Positions 10,436 through 18,711 of a DNA stretch of 64,000 nucleotides are shown here, piece by piece (position 1 is the stretch's first letter; each line of letters begins with the position of its first letter). Both the position numbers and the translations under genes were made by a program. Under the pieces are notes generated by a model. It made no database searches, was not told the DNA's origin, and saw only the letters and a list, made by a program, of their open reading frames with translations. This stretch comes from Hymenobacter sublimis (GTDB lineage Bacteria > Bacteroidota > Bacteroidia > Cytophagales > Hymenobacteraceae), in contig NZ_CP095848.1 of the NCBI RefSeq assembly GCF_023101345.1, forward strand, positions 2,169,501 to 2,233,500. The letters are read 5' to 3'.

Positions 10436-10496
10436 ACGGCTGTGGAGACGCGACACTTGGCTACGCTGACCTTTAGTTCGCGTCTTTACAGCCGTT
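10436..10496. repeat. Degenerate inverted-repeat element (GAGACGCGACACTT type)
   Basis: ACGGCTGTGGAGACGCGACACTT at the left and TTCGCGTCTTTACAGCCGT at the right are partly complementary. The core GAGACGCGACACTT is shared with the perfect element at 14766-14866, so this seems a decayed relative. It lies in the gap between the divergent acyl-CoA synthetase and the SnoaL-like gene. Confidence 0.55.
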
Positions 10497-10567
10497 CAGC
10501 TAGCACCTTTGCCCCCGCAACATCAGCGCCCAACCCGCGTCCTTACCCATACTCAATTCCCTACCCC

Positions 10568-11023
10568 ATGAAGCACCTGCTACTCCCCTGCCTGCTGGCC
10601 GCCACTACCCCTGCCCTGGCCCAGCAACCGGCCAATGAAACGGAAGCCGTCAAGAAAACCATCCAGACCTTCTTCGAGGGCATGCGCAAGGGCGACAGTA
10701 CCCTGCTGCGGACCACGCTGGCGCCCGGCGCGGTGTTCCACACCATCAGCACCCGCAACGGCCAAACCCAGCTGCGGCCCGAAAATCCGGCGGGTTTCGT
10801 GAAGATGGTGGGCACCCCGCACAAGGAGGTGTATGACGAGCGCATCACCTTCGATAAAATCCTGATTGATGCCAACCTGGCCAGCGTCTGGACGCCCTAC
10901 GAGTTTTACGTGGGCAGCACCTTCAGTCACTGCGGCTACAACTCGTTTCAGCTGGTAAAGCTAACGGAGGGCTGGAAAATCGCCCACGTCATCGACACGC
11001 GCCGCAAGGAGAAGTGCAAGTAG
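10568..11023 (+). CDS. Secreted SnoaL/NTF2-like protein
   Basis: Encodes 151 residues from the ATG at 10568. Residues 1-18 form a signal peptide (MKHLLLPCLLAATTPALAQ). The remainder has the alpha+beta cone fold pattern of the nuclear transport factor 2-like superfamily: an N-terminal helix with AVKKTIQTFFEGMRKGDST, a FHTIS strand, and the closing strands FQLVKLTEGWKIAHVIDTRR. Such domains bind small molecules or act as light enzymes; this one is probably periplasmic. No operon partner. Substrate unknown. Confidence 0.82.
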   Translation: MKHLLLPCLLAATTPALAQQPANETEAVKKTIQTFFEGMRKGDSTLLRTTLAPGAVFHTISTRNGQTQLRPENPAGFVKMVGTPHKEVYDERITFDKILIDANLASVWTPYEFYVGSTFSHCGYNSFQLVKLTEGWKIAHVIDTRRKEKCK

Positions 11024-11045
11024 CTACAGTGACTGAAGGTCCGTT

Positions 11046-11123
11046 GTCTTTCCGACCGGAGGGAGGAAGCTGAGTTAATCCGTTGAATGGTGAACCCAGC
11101 TTCCTCCCTCTGGTCGGAAGGAT
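11046..11123. repeat. Dispersed inverted-repeat element (GTCTTTCCGACC type)
   Basis: Ends 11046-11072 and 11097-11123 are inverted copies with about 24 of 27 bases matching around a 24-base loop. The layout equals that of the GTCATTCCGAG elements (outer NTCxTTCCGA, inner purine-rich AGGAAGCTG) but the sequence has diverged. It lies between the convergent SnoaL-like gene and the 106-residue gene and may also end transcription. Confidence 0.75.
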
Positions 11124-11134
11124 AATTTACAGAG

Positions 11135-11455
11135 TTAGAAAGCAGGAATGCGCTTTACAGGCGTGTCATCCACTTTCCAGCAGTCCAGCTCGTGGAGTTC
11201 CCCAGCCTGGTTCGCATACAACGACACGAGTACCAGCACGCCGTCTTCGTCGAGGAATTGGGTGGTGGCCAGTTGCTCGCCGAGACGCGGGTTCGGGGTA
11301 GCGCTGAGGAAGCGGAGGCTACCGGTTCCGCCGACTTGCAGTTCTGTAACCCGCGCCGTGTGCAATACCGCTAGCAGCCGTTCGGCCCCTGGTGTGCCTC
11401 GCAGCAGGTAAAGCAACAGGCCGAGTTCGGGTAAGTATAAGGGGCGCTGGTTCAT
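11135..11455 (-). CDS. Small conserved protein, DUF6984-like
   Basis: Encodes 106 residues. The start MNQRPLYLPELGLLLYLL and the end LVSLYANQAGELHELDCWKVD with a terminal proline/arginine strand resemble small proteins grouped, from memory, as DUF6984. No signal peptide or membrane segment is obvious. Function unknown. It is followed on the same strand by nothing close, while the next gene upstream (NAD(P)-binding protein) starts its own unit. Confidence 0.6.
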   Translation of the reverse strand: MNQRPLYLPELGLLLYLLRGTPGAERLLAVLHTARVTELQVGGTGSLRFLSATPNPRLGEQLATTQFLDEDGVLVLVSLYANQAGELHELDCWKVDDTPVKRIPAF

Positions 11456-11533
11456 GCTTCCGGACTTGCCTCTATTTCGCTTTGGCAGAAAGTCAGGCCT
11501 GGGAAGATATACGAACAGTCTTTTGCCGGGGTC

Positions 11534-12229
11534 CTACCCCTCCGAGGCCGGCAAAGGCTGGCGCTGCTGCATCTTGGCTATTGCCACGATGTCCGACACT
11601 TCCAGCACCTTCCGGAAGTACTCACGTTGCGCCACCCGAATCATGGCCTGCCCGACTTCCGATAAGGTGGATACGAACTTAGGCGTTACAGCTCGCAGCA
11701 CCGGATACAGCCAGCTAAAATACTTGTAGTACGATAGGACGTGCCGCTGGCCCGGGGTGGCTTTCAGAAAGCCGGGCCGGAACATGTAGGCATCCTGAAA
11801 ACCGAGCTGCCGCAGGGCGTTTTCGGTTTCTCCTTTCACGCGGGCCCACATCTGGCGGCTTTTCAAGCTGCCATCGGTGCCGGCCCCCGATACGTAGCAG
11901 AAGGTCAGGCCGGGGTTGTGGGGTAGCAGCGTCTGAGCGAAGTGCAGGGTTAGGTCGTAGGTGAGGCGGCGGTACTCCGGCTCCTTCATCCCCACCGACG
12001 ACACGCCCAAACAGAAAAAGCAGGCGTTGTAGCCCGTCAGCTGATCCTGAATCGGCGTTAGGTCGTGGAAGTCAGCGTGCAGGATTTCCCGCAGCTTCGG
12101 GTGGCGCAGGCCGCTGGGCTTGCGGCTCACGGACAGCACCTGCTCCACCTCGGGGCTGTTCAGACATTCCAGCAGCACGCCCTCGCCTACCATGCCGGTT
12201 GCCCCGGTTACTATTGCGCGTAGTTTCAT
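11534..12229 (-). CDS. NAD(P)-binding epimerase-like protein
   Basis: Encodes 231 residues with an N-terminal Rossmann signature VTGATGMVGEG (about residues 7-17) and the later CYVSGAGTDGSLKSRQMWARVKGETE, where the serine and lysine resemble the active site of atypical short-chain dehydrogenases related to HTATIP2/YbjT. The C-terminal part, RPGFLKATPGQ followed by aromatic residues, is typical of the same group. Cytoplasmic. It is one of three related Rossmann-fold genes in the first 17 kb (6276, 11534 and 16286), all on the minus strand and not adjacent. Substrate unknown. Confidence 0.82.
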   Translation of the reverse strand: MKLRAIVTGATGMVGEGVLLECLNSPEVEQVLSVSRKPSGLRHPKLREILHADFHDLTPIQDQLTGYNACFFCLGVSSVGMKEPEYRRLTYDLTLHFAQTLLPHNPGLTFCYVSGAGTDGSLKSRQMWARVKGETENALRQLGFQDAYMFRPGFLKATPGQRHVLSYYKYFSWLYPVLRAVTPKFVSTLSEVGQAMIRVAQREYFRKVLEVSDIVAIAKMQQRQPLPASEG

Positions 12230-12350
12230 GGAGGGGCAGACGGATGAGCGGCGCGGATGTTTTAGGCGGTTTCAGAATCAGTAATTGTCTGAAGCAAGCC
12301 TGTGTTCAATCTACCTACTTCACTGTGAAAACATAGTAGAAGGCCGAAAC

Positions 12351-12439
12351 GTCATGCTGAACTTGTCGAAGCATTTTTACCGCTTCGTCTTCATGTCAGA
12401 AGTCAGAGGTAGAGATGCTTCGACTACGCTTAGCGTGAT
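12351..12439. repeat. Dispersed inverted-repeat element (GTCATGCTGA type)
   Basis: The left end 12351-12374 and right end 12415-12439 are imperfect inverted copies sharing GTCGAAGCAT and its complement. The sequence GTCATGCTGA...GTCGAAGCAT resembles the other GTCAT-starting elements. It is the main content of the gap between ispG and the epimerase-like gene. Confidence 0.65.
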
Positions 12440-12454
12440 AGGTGCGAAAAAGAA

Positions 12455-14521
12455 TTACCCTACCACCGGCTCCTCCAGCCGCACGGGTTCAATCCACTTT
12501 CCATCTTCGCGCATAAGGTCGATGAGCTGGTCGACAGCTTGTTCTTCGGGCACGGATTTTTTGATGACTTCCTGGCCACGATAGAGGGCAATTTTGCCTT
12601 TGCCCACGCCCACGTAGCCGTAGTCGGCGTCGGCCATTTCGCCGGGGCCGTTCACGATGCAGCCCATGATGCCGATTTTCACGCCTTTCAGGTGGTCGGT
12701 GCGCTTGCGGATCATGGCGGTGGTTTCCTGCAGATCGAACAGGGTACGGCCGCAGCTGGGGCAGCTGATGTACTCCGTTTTGCTCATGCGGGTGCGCGCC
12801 GCCTGCAGAATGCCGAAGCTGAGGTGGTTGAGCTGATCGAGAGTCTGGAGCCACTCGGTTTTGGGGCGCTCCGGCAGCAGCTCGGTGCTCAGCACTACCC
12901 CGTCGCCGAGGCCGTCGAGCAGCAGACCGCCGACGTCGGTGGCGGCGTAGAGCTGGGTTTGCTCGAGCGTCAGGGCGGGGTACTGGCGGTTGATGATAAC
13001 GGGGTTGGTGAGGCCGCTCTGAATCAGGCGGAAGAAGGCCCGCCGGATTTCCGGCATGGCGTGGGCGTTATCAGTGTACAGGATAATGACGGCCGTGGCG
13101 TCGTCGCGCAGTTGCTCTAGGGTTGGCGCGGTAAGCGAATCGAGGTTGTGGAACACGAAGTTCAACTCGGGGTGCCGGGCCGTGGCGGTGGCGTACTCAG
13201 CCTGCGTGAGTACGGGGTAGTGTTCCGGGCGCTGTCCCCCATCCAACCAAGCCGCGTAATCGACTACCTCCTTCAGGCCGTTGGGCAGCATGAACGGAAT
13301 GGGGCGCTGGCCCGAGTACACGTAGTCAGCCCCGAGGTCGTTCATCTGGAACTTGTCGAGGAAGGCCGAGTAGAGGTGGCCGGCGGCGCGCAGGTCGGCG
13401 TACTCTAGGCCGGGCAGGCGCGAGAGGTCCACCAGCACGCGGGGCACGTTCTGCCCGCCCAGGTTCAGGACCTCGCACGTCGGGCGGCGGTGGTACTGGA
13501 ACGGGTCTATCGGCGACAGATTCGCGTCATTGGTAATCAGTTCGGGCTTGAAGGCATGGGCATCCGAAACAGCTTCGGCCGCCGAAGCCGTAAAATCAGC
13601 GGTCAGTGGGGCAATGGGCTTGGCCTGCTGGGCGCGGTGAGTGTAGCGGTCAATGAGGGCGCGGGCCACGGGGGCTTCAGCTTCCGGCGCTTCGGTGAGG
13701 CTCACGCGCACGGTGTCGCCGAGGCCGTCTTCGAGCAGCGTGCCAATGCCCACGGCACTCTTGATGCGGCCGTCTTCGGCCTCGCCGGCTTCGGTTACGC
13801 CCAGGTGCAGGGGGTAGGGTTGCAGGCCTTCTTCATCAAGTTTCTGCACCAACAAGCGGTAGGCCTGCACCATCACCTGGGTGTTGCTAGCCTTCATGCT
13901 TAGCACCACGTTGTAGTAGTTCTCTTCCTCGCAGAGGCGCAGAAACTCCAGGGCCGACTCCACCATGCCCAGGGGCGTATCGCCGTAGCGCGACAGGATC
14001 CGGTCGGATAGGGAGCCGTGGTTGGTGCCGATGCGCATGGCTGTGCCGTACTGCTTGCAGATTTGCACCAGCGGCCGGAACCGCTCCCGGATGCGCTCCA
14101 CCTCCGCCGCGTAGGTAGCATCGGTGTACTCAATGACGTCAAACTTCTTTTTGTCGGCGTAGTTGCCGGGGTTTACGCGCACTTTCTCCACGATGCGGGC
14201 GGCCAGCTCGGCGGCGTTCGGCGTGAAGTGGATGTCGGCAATGAGGGGCACCGAGCAGCCGCGCTTGCGCAGCTCCTTCTTGATTTCCAGCAGGTTCTGG
14301 GCCTCCTTTACGCTGGGCGCCGTGATGCGCACGTACTCGCAGCCGGCCTCTACCATGCGCAGGGTTTGCTCCACCGAGCCCAGCGTGTCCATGGTATCTA
14401 CGGTGGTCATGCTCTGCACCCGAATGGGATTGAGCCCACCCATGGGCAGGTCGCCGAGCTGAACTTCGCGAGACAGGCGGCGCTGGTATTCGGTCAGGCT
14501 GGGGCAATAGATCTTATTCAT
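12455..14521 (-). CDS. ispG: 4-hydroxy-3-methylbut-2-enyl diphosphate synthase, long form
   Basis: Encodes 688 residues. IspG (GcpE) reduces methylerythritol cyclodiphosphate to HMBDP in the non-mevalonate isoprenoid pathway, using a [4Fe-4S] cluster. The TIM barrel occupies about residues 15-290 (PIRVQSMTTVDTMD, DIHFTPNAAELAA, RVNPGNY). The cluster domain is at the C-terminus, with ligands Cys587 and Cys590 (CPSCGRT) and Cys621 (GCIVNGPGEM). The roughly 290-residue middle domain is the insertion found in plant, Chlamydia and Bacteroidota enzymes; E. coli IspG has about 370 residues. A TACCTTTG box at 14555-14562 on the minus strand lies 33 bases before the ATG. Confidence 0.97.
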   Translation of the reverse strand: MNKIYCPSLTEYQRRLSREVQLGDLPMGGLNPIRVQSMTTVDTMDTLGSVEQTLRMVEAGCEYVRITAPSVKEAQNLLEIKKELRKRGCSVPLIADIHFTPNAAELAARIVEKVRVNPGNYADKKKFDVIEYTDATYAAEVERIRERFRPLVQICKQYGTAMRIGTNHGSLSDRILSRYGDTPLGMVESALEFLRLCEEENYYNVVLSMKASNTQVMVQAYRLLVQKLDEEGLQPYPLHLGVTEAGEAEDGRIKSAVGIGTLLEDGLGDTVRVSLTEAPEAEAPVARALIDRYTHRAQQAKPIAPLTADFTASAAEAVSDAHAFKPELITNDANLSPIDPFQYHRRPTCEVLNLGGQNVPRVLVDLSRLPGLEYADLRAAGHLYSAFLDKFQMNDLGADYVYSGQRPIPFMLPNGLKEVVDYAAWLDGGQRPEHYPVLTQAEYATATARHPELNFVFHNLDSLTAPTLEQLRDDATAVIILYTDNAHAMPEIRRAFFRLIQSGLTNPVIINRQYPALTLEQTQLYAATDVGGLLLDGLGDGVVLSTELLPERPKTEWLQTLDQLNHLSFGILQAARTRMSKTEYISCPSCGRTLFDLQETTAMIRKRTDHLKGVKIGIMGCIVNGPGEMADADYGYVGVGKGKIALYRGQEVIKKSVPEEQAVDQLIDLMREDGKWIEPVRLEEPVVG

Positions 14522-14765
14522 AACCCAATGGGGAGGCGTTTTTCAGAGGAAGAACAAAGGTAAGCAAGGATTGTGCGCAACGTAGGGGTAGGAAATGGCG
14601 ATGCAACTAGAGTGTGCGGACAGTAAGCGAAAAGGCGGATTATGCAGCGTACAGCGCTGCATCTCGTGGACTGATGTTGTATTTCTGTTCACACAACTTA
14701 GGAGAAGTAAATGTCTACTATGTTGGCCAAACTGCCCCTCATAAAAGCCGCGCAGCCTAAACAGC
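14522..14765. other. Upstream region of ispG, no gene
   Basis: Together with the element that follows, this makes a 458-base gap between divergent genes. It holds the ispG promoter box near 14555 and otherwise no convincing coding frame. The segment 14640-14730 is AT-richer than average. Confidence 0.5.
14555..14562 (-). promoter_or_regulatory. -7 box of the ispG promoter
   Basis: Minus strand TACCTTTG, exact match to TAnnTTTG, 33 bases before the ATG. A TTG on that strand at 14578-14580 is 15 bases upstream, slightly closer than the usual 17-23. Confidence 0.55.
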
Positions 14766-14866
14766 TGTAGAGACGCGACACTTCGCGTCTCGGCACGTGC
14801 TGATGTTGTTTAAATCGGCATATAGGGTCGTTCTGACGCCGAGACGCGAAGTGTCGCGTCTCTACA
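14766..14866. repeat. Perfect inverted-repeat element (GTAGAGACGCGACACTT type)
   Basis: Ends 14766-14794 and 14838-14866 are perfectly complementary over 29 bases around a 43-base loop. Each end itself contains a smaller dyad (GAGACGCGA...TCGCGTCTC), so it can fold in two ways. A decayed relative lies at 10436-10496. It sits upstream of the first thioredoxin-like gene, on either side of no coding sequence. Confidence 0.85.
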
Positions 14867-14979
14867 TCGTTTAAGAAGACTCAACCAGCGCTGAGTAGGA
14901 CAACCTTTTCCAAGTTGCCAGCCCTTCGCAACCTCTGGCCGGCTCCTCTGTCTTTATTCCAACTCCTACCCCCTCCCAC

Positions 14980-15471
14980 ATGAACCAACTTAAATTTCTT
15001 GTTCTGGCCGCGACGTTCTTTCTGCTGGCTTTGCCGGGCCGGGCCCAGAAAGTAGAGGTCATTAAGCTGCCGGAGCTGCAGAAGCGCCTGAGTCGCTCCA
15101 CGGACACTACCTACGTGGTGAACTTCTGGGCTACCTGGTGCGCGCCCTGCGTGAAGGAGCTACCCCACTTCGACCAGCTCACGACTACCTACGCCAAGCA
15201 AAAGGTGAAAGTGCTACTGGTGAGCATGGACTACGCCTCCCAGCTGGAAAAGAAAGTGAAGCCTTTCGTGCTGAAGCGCGCGTTGAAATCGGAAGTCGTG
15301 CTGCTCAATGAAACCGACCCAAATACCTACCTTGATAAGGTAGATACCAAGTGGAGCGGGGCGCTGCCGTTTACCATTATCCTGAACAACGCCCAGCGCA
15401 AACGAGTCACGTTTGAACAGGAGCTTTCGGCCGAGGAGCTACAAAAACAGCTGCAGGCTTTTGTAAAATAA
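14980..15471 (+). CDS. Secreted TlpA-like thiol-disulfide oxidoreductase
   Basis: Encodes 163 residues. Residues 1-22 are a signal peptide ending PGRAQ; the thioredoxin fold follows with the redox motif WCAPC at 53-57 and a cis-proline region GALPFTII near 130. TlpA/ResA-type proteins reduce or oxidise cysteines in the periplasm, often for cytochrome c maturation or oxidative-stress defence. The next gene on the strand, 123 bases downstream, is a second secreted thioredoxin-fold protein, so the two may form one transcription unit, although a repeat hairpin sits between them. Confidence 0.88.
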   Translation: MNQLKFLVLAATFFLLALPGRAQKVEVIKLPELQKRLSRSTDTTYVVNFWATWCAPCVKELPHFDQLTTTYAKQKVKVLLVSMDYASQLEKKVKPFVLKRALKSEVVLLNETDPNTYLDKVDTKWSGALPFTIILNNAQRKRVTFEQELSAEELQKQLQAFVK

Positions 15472-15474
15472 GCT

Positions 15475-15556
15475 GTCATTCCGAGCTGGAAGCAAGAAAT
15501 CTGAGTTAACCCCCTGATTGGCAAATCCAGATTCCTCGCCTCCGGCTCGGAATGAC
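15475..15556. repeat. Dispersed inverted-repeat element between two thioredoxin-fold genes
   Basis: Left end 15475-15503 and right end 15528-15556 are imperfect inverted copies with GTCATTCCGAGC outermost and AGATTCCTCG inside, the same family as 7587 and 8458. It starts 3 bases after the stop codon of the upstream gene. In mRNA it would form a hairpin with a roughly 29 bp imperfect stem and could reduce or separate expression of the downstream gene. Confidence 0.8.
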
Positions 15557-15594
15557 ACGATTTTTCCATTTTTCACTTCATTCCCAGTCATCTT

Positions 15595-16218
15595 ATGAAA
15601 AAGCTACTTCCTTTTCTGGCTGCGTGCCTGGTGCTGGCCCTGAGCAGTTTCATCGGGCTGCGGCCGGCGGCTGAAGGCTACCAGGTAGGCGACAAGGCCG
15701 CCGACTTTAAGCTCAAAAACGTGGACGGCAAGCTCATGTCCCTGGCCGATAACAAGGCGGCAAAGGGCTACATCGTGGTATTTACCTGCAACACCTGCCC
15801 TTACGCTAAGGCCTATGAGCAACGCATCATCGACCTGAATACCAAGTACGCCGCCAAGGGCTACCCCGTCGTGGCCATCAACCCCAACGACCCGGCCGTA
15901 GCTCCCGGCGACTCCTTCGCCGACATGCAGAAACGGGCCAAGGACAAGAAATACGCCTTCCCCTACCTCCAGGATGAAACCCAGCAAGTAGCCCGGCAGT
16001 ACGGCGCTACCCGCACGCCCCACCTCTACGTGCTTACCCGCCAAGGCAACGACTTCGTGGTCAGCTACATCGGGGCCATCGATGATAACTCCGAGGACGC
16101 CAAGCTGGTGAAAACCAGATACCTGGAAAACGCCATGACCGACATCATGGCCGGCAAACCGGCATCCGTCAACTCCACGAAGGCCATCGGTTGCACCATC
16201 AAGTGGAAACGGGCCTAG
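15595..16218 (+). CDS. Secreted thioredoxin-fold protein (redoxin, CNTC motif)
   Basis: Encodes 207 residues with a signal peptide (about 1-20, KKLLPFLAACLVLALSS). The thioredoxin-like domain follows: VGDKAADFKLKNVDG at 31-45, VVFTCNTCPYAKAYE with the redox pair Cys65 and Cys68, and GATRTPHLYVL with the cis-proline near 142. The CxxC is CNTC rather than CGPC, as in the AhpC/TSA-like 'thioredoxin family' proteins with the FTCNxCP signature common in Bacteroidota. Likely a periplasmic reductase or peroxiredoxin-like enzyme. Possible operon with the TlpA-like gene upstream; a strong terminator follows. Confidence 0.86.
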   Translation: MKKLLPFLAACLVLALSSFIGLRPAAEGYQVGDKAADFKLKNVDGKLMSLADNKAAKGYIVVFTCNTCPYAKAYEQRIIDLNTKYAAKGYPVVAINPNDPAVAPGDSFADMQKRAKDKKYAFPYLQDETQQVARQYGATRTPHLYVLTRQGNDFVVSYIGAIDDNSEDAKLVKTRYLENAMTDIMAGKPASVNSTKAIGCTIKWKRA

Positions 16219-16230
16219 CCTTGTTTGCTT

Positions 16231-16278
16231 CCAGCCACAAAAAAAGCCCGCTAGGTAGCGGGCTTTTTTTGTGGCTGG
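16231..16278. terminator. Perfect 22 bp bidirectional terminator
   Basis: Arms 16231-16252 and 16257-16278 are perfectly complementary with a 4-base loop AGGT. A-run and T-run in the stem let it serve both convergent neighbours. It begins 12 bases after one stop codon and ends 7 bases before the other. Confidence 0.88.
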
Positions 16279-16285
16279 AAGAAAG

Positions 16286-16945
16286 TTACGCCGGTTGCCC
16301 GGCCCGCGTGAATACGCCTTCTAGCGTGTCAGTGCTGATGCCGGGGGTTTCGTCCAGGGCCGCGTTGATCATGGCTTGGGCCACTATGCGGGCATGAACG
16401 GGGCGGTAGGCGCGCAGGGCTGGCACCGCGCCTACCACCGAGGCCAGCACCAAACCTAGCTTTTCGCCCAGCCGCACCTGCGCGCGGCCCCCGGCCAGAA
16501 CTCCGGGCTGCAGAATCCGGATGCGGTGGAACGGCAGCCGCTTGATGTCGCGCTCCAGCTCGCCCTTCATCCGATTATAAAACACGAAGGAATCGGCATC
16601 AGCGCCGGCCGATGACACCAGCACGAAGGTGGCAACCCCATTGGCGGCCGCCGCCTGGGCCGTGCGGTACTGGTAGGTATAGTCTACTTTGTACTGGGCC
16701 TCTTGGCTGCCCGCCTGCCGCAGGGTAGTGCCCAGGGTGGAAAACAGCACATCCCCGGTCAGCAGCTCGCGCCAGGTCTGGGGCTGGTCGAAGTCGACGA
16801 GGTGTTCCTCTAGCTTGGGGTTTTGGTAGCCGGTAGGCCGGCGGACAAATACTTTTAGTTGGTCGAAGCGGTTATCGAGCAGCAATTGACGGAGCAAATG
16901 GTCACCGACTAGGCCGGTAGCGCCAATGAGAAGAGCAGTACGCAT
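16286..16945 (-). CDS. NAD(P)-binding oxidoreductase, YbjT/HTATIP2-like
   Basis: Encodes 219 residues with the nucleotide-binding loop IGATGLVGDHLL at about 7-18, VFVRRPTGY near 32, and the FVLVSSAGADADSFVFYNRMKGELE segment whose Ser and Lys resemble the active site of atypical SDR enzymes. The closing part RILQPGVLAGGR is typical of the family. Cytoplasmic and monocistronic. Related to the gene at 11534 but too divergent to be a recent copy. Substrate unknown. Confidence 0.83.
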   Translation of the reverse strand: MRTALLIGATGLVGDHLLRQLLLDNRFDQLKVFVRRPTGYQNPKLEEHLVDFDQPQTWRELLTGDVLFSTLGTTLRQAGSQEAQYKVDYTYQYRTAQAAAANGVATFVLVSSAGADADSFVFYNRMKGELERDIKRLPFHRIRILQPGVLAGGRAQVRLGEKLGLVLASVVGAVPALRAYRPVHARIVAQAMINAALDETPGISTDTLEGVFTRAGQPA

Positions 16946-17043
16946 ACACAGGAGGAAAAGAAGGTTGGAAGAACATACGGAGGGTAGCCCGGCCCGCTGA
17001 AAAACACCCGTACACTGGCGCGGGCTAATGGCATAACGCAGGC

Positions 17044-18021
17044 TTAGTCACTCACCGTCAGTACTATTTTGCCAATGTGGGCGCTGCTTTCCAGCAGGCG
17101 GTGGGCATCGGTGGCGGCAGCCAGGGGCAGCGTGGAGTGCAGGACGGGCCGGAAGCGCCGGTCGGGCAACAAGGGCCAGACGTGGCGCTCAACGTCCGCG
17201 GCCAGGGCTGCCTTGAACTCGGCGGAGCGGGGCCGCAGGGTGCTGCCCGTAATGGTGAGGCGGCGGGCCATTACCTCCAGAGCGTTGAAGCTAGCCGCGC
17301 CGCCCTGCATGGCGTTGATGAACACCAAACGGCCATCGTCGCGCAGCAGGCGCAGATTTTTGGCCGTGTAGTCGCCCCCAATCATGTCCAGAACGACATC
17401 GACCCCGTCCGTTTCTGCGACTACCGCTTCAAAGTCTTGCTCCCGGTAGTTCACCACGAGGTCGGCGCCCAGGGCGCGCACGGCCGCACACTTCTCCTCG
17501 GAGCCGGCCGTAGCCACCACGCGGCTGCCCAGCAGGTGGGCCAGTTGCACGGCCGTGACCCCAATGCCGCTGCTTCCGCCGTGCACCGGCAGCGTTTCGC
17601 CGGGCTGCAGCTGCCCCCGCTGAAACACGTTGTGCCACACCGTAAACACCGTTTCTGGGAGGCTAGCTGCTTCCGCAAAGGTCCAGCTGACGGGCAAGGG
17701 CAGGCAGTGGCGGGCGTCTGCGGCGGCGTACTCAGCGTAGCCGCCCTGGGCTAGCAGGGCACACACGGCGTCGCCGGGGTGCCAGCGCGTAACCTCAGCG
17801 CCGCACGCTTCTATTACGCCCGCTACCTCCAGCCCCGGCACCAGGCCGCTCACGTCGCCGCTGCCGCGGTATTTGCCCTGGCGCAGCAGTATATCGGGGC
17901 GGTTGACGCCGGCCGCGTGCACCTTGATCAGGACTTCGTGGGCGGCGGGTACCGGCCGGGGTATCTCCCGGACTTCCAACACCTCCGGGCCGCCGGGGCG
18001 GGTAATAACCAGTGCTTGCAT
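17044..18021 (-). CDS. NAD(P)H:quinone oxidoreductase, PIG3-like zinc-independent MDR
   Basis: Encodes 325 residues from the ATG at 18021 (MQALVITRPGGPEVLEV), the conserved family start; the open frame extends 11 codons further upstream. The GroES-like catalytic domain comes first (VLIKVHAAGVNRPDILLRQGKY), followed by a Rossmann domain with VHGGSSGIGVTAVQLA near 147. The zinc ligands of alcohol dehydrogenases are missing, as in quinone reductases such as human TP53I3 (PIG3). It likely transfers hydride from NADPH to quinones. Cytoplasmic. No operon partner. Substrate inferred from the family only. Confidence 0.9.
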   Translation of the reverse strand: MQALVITRPGGPEVLEVREIPRPVPAAHEVLIKVHAAGVNRPDILLRQGKYRGSGDVSGLVPGLEVAGVIEACGAEVTRWHPGDAVCALLAQGGYAEYAAADARHCLPLPVSWTFAEAASLPETVFTVWHNVFQRGQLQPGETLPVHGGSSGIGVTAVQLAHLLGSRVVATAGSEEKCAAVRALGADLVVNYREQDFEAVVAETDGVDVVLDMIGGDYTAKNLRLLRDDGRLVFINAMQGGAASFNALEVMARRLTITGSTLRPRSAEFKAALAADVERHVWPLLPDRRFRPVLHSTLPLAAATDAHRLLESSAHIGKIVLTVSD

Positions 18022-18142
18022 AGGGAAGAATAACGGACAGAGGTAGGCAAACAACTACGCAACGGGCCGGAAGTTCTGGCGGCTGCGCTTCAATAAGGCG
18101 CTAAAGGCTGTCCGCCAGCCGGCTTTTTCCGTTTCTTGCTTT

Positions 18143-18643
18143 ATGAAAAACATTTCCCTGCTTCCTCACTTTTTGCGCACGGCCGGACAGCTCACGGGGC
18201 TGGCGGCGTGGCAAACCGGCCGCCTGTTTCGCAAAGCGGCTCAATCCGCGCTGGAATCGGTGCAGGATGTGCTGCGGGCTGAGGTGCAGAAGGGCAACGC
18301 CAAGCTCGTGCGCGACTTCCTCACCAACACCGCGTTGCCCGCCGCCCGCACCCTGCTGCTGGAGCGCATGACAGCTCGCTTGCTCGTACGCCTGGGGTTG
18401 CGGGGTGCCCTGGCCTCGAATGTAGTAGGCTGGATTCTGCCGGTGGTGCTGGAGCAGCTGGTGAAGGCCGGTCGGAAGTCGGGGTTCTTCGACAAGCTCC
18501 GCGAACAGGAAACGGTGCAAGACACCCTGCAGCGGCTGGACGAACTGAAGCGGGCTACCTGGAAGCGCCTCTCCCCCGACCACGGCAGCGGGGCTGAGGT
18601 ACTACCCGACGACACCGAGCTGCCACGACAGCTGCCCGCCTGA
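18143..18643 (+). CDS. Hypothetical helical protein
   Basis: Encodes 166 residues I do not recognise. It appears mostly alpha-helical, with basic amphipathic stretches (FRKAAQSALESVQDVLRAEVQKGNAKLV) and a more hydrophobic middle (GALASNVVGWILPVVLEQLVKAG) that could be one membrane segment. The C-terminal 40 residues are acidic and proline-containing. No signal peptide is obvious. Codon use looks like the neighbouring genes. Next to another unknown small gene and an insertion sequence. Confidence 0.55.
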   Translation: MKNISLLPHFLRTAGQLTGLAAWQTGRLFRKAAQSALESVQDVLRAEVQKGNAKLVRDFLTNTALPAARTLLLERMTARLLVRLGLRGALASNVVGWILPVVLEQLVKAGRKSGFFDKLREQETVQDTLQRLDELKRATWKRLSPDHGSGAEVLPDDTELPRQLPA

Positions 18644-18711
18644 GCCGGCCAAAAACGCAGGAGAATTTCAAAAAATTCCGCCCCTGATTTTTATTCATTT
18701 TTATTGATTTT

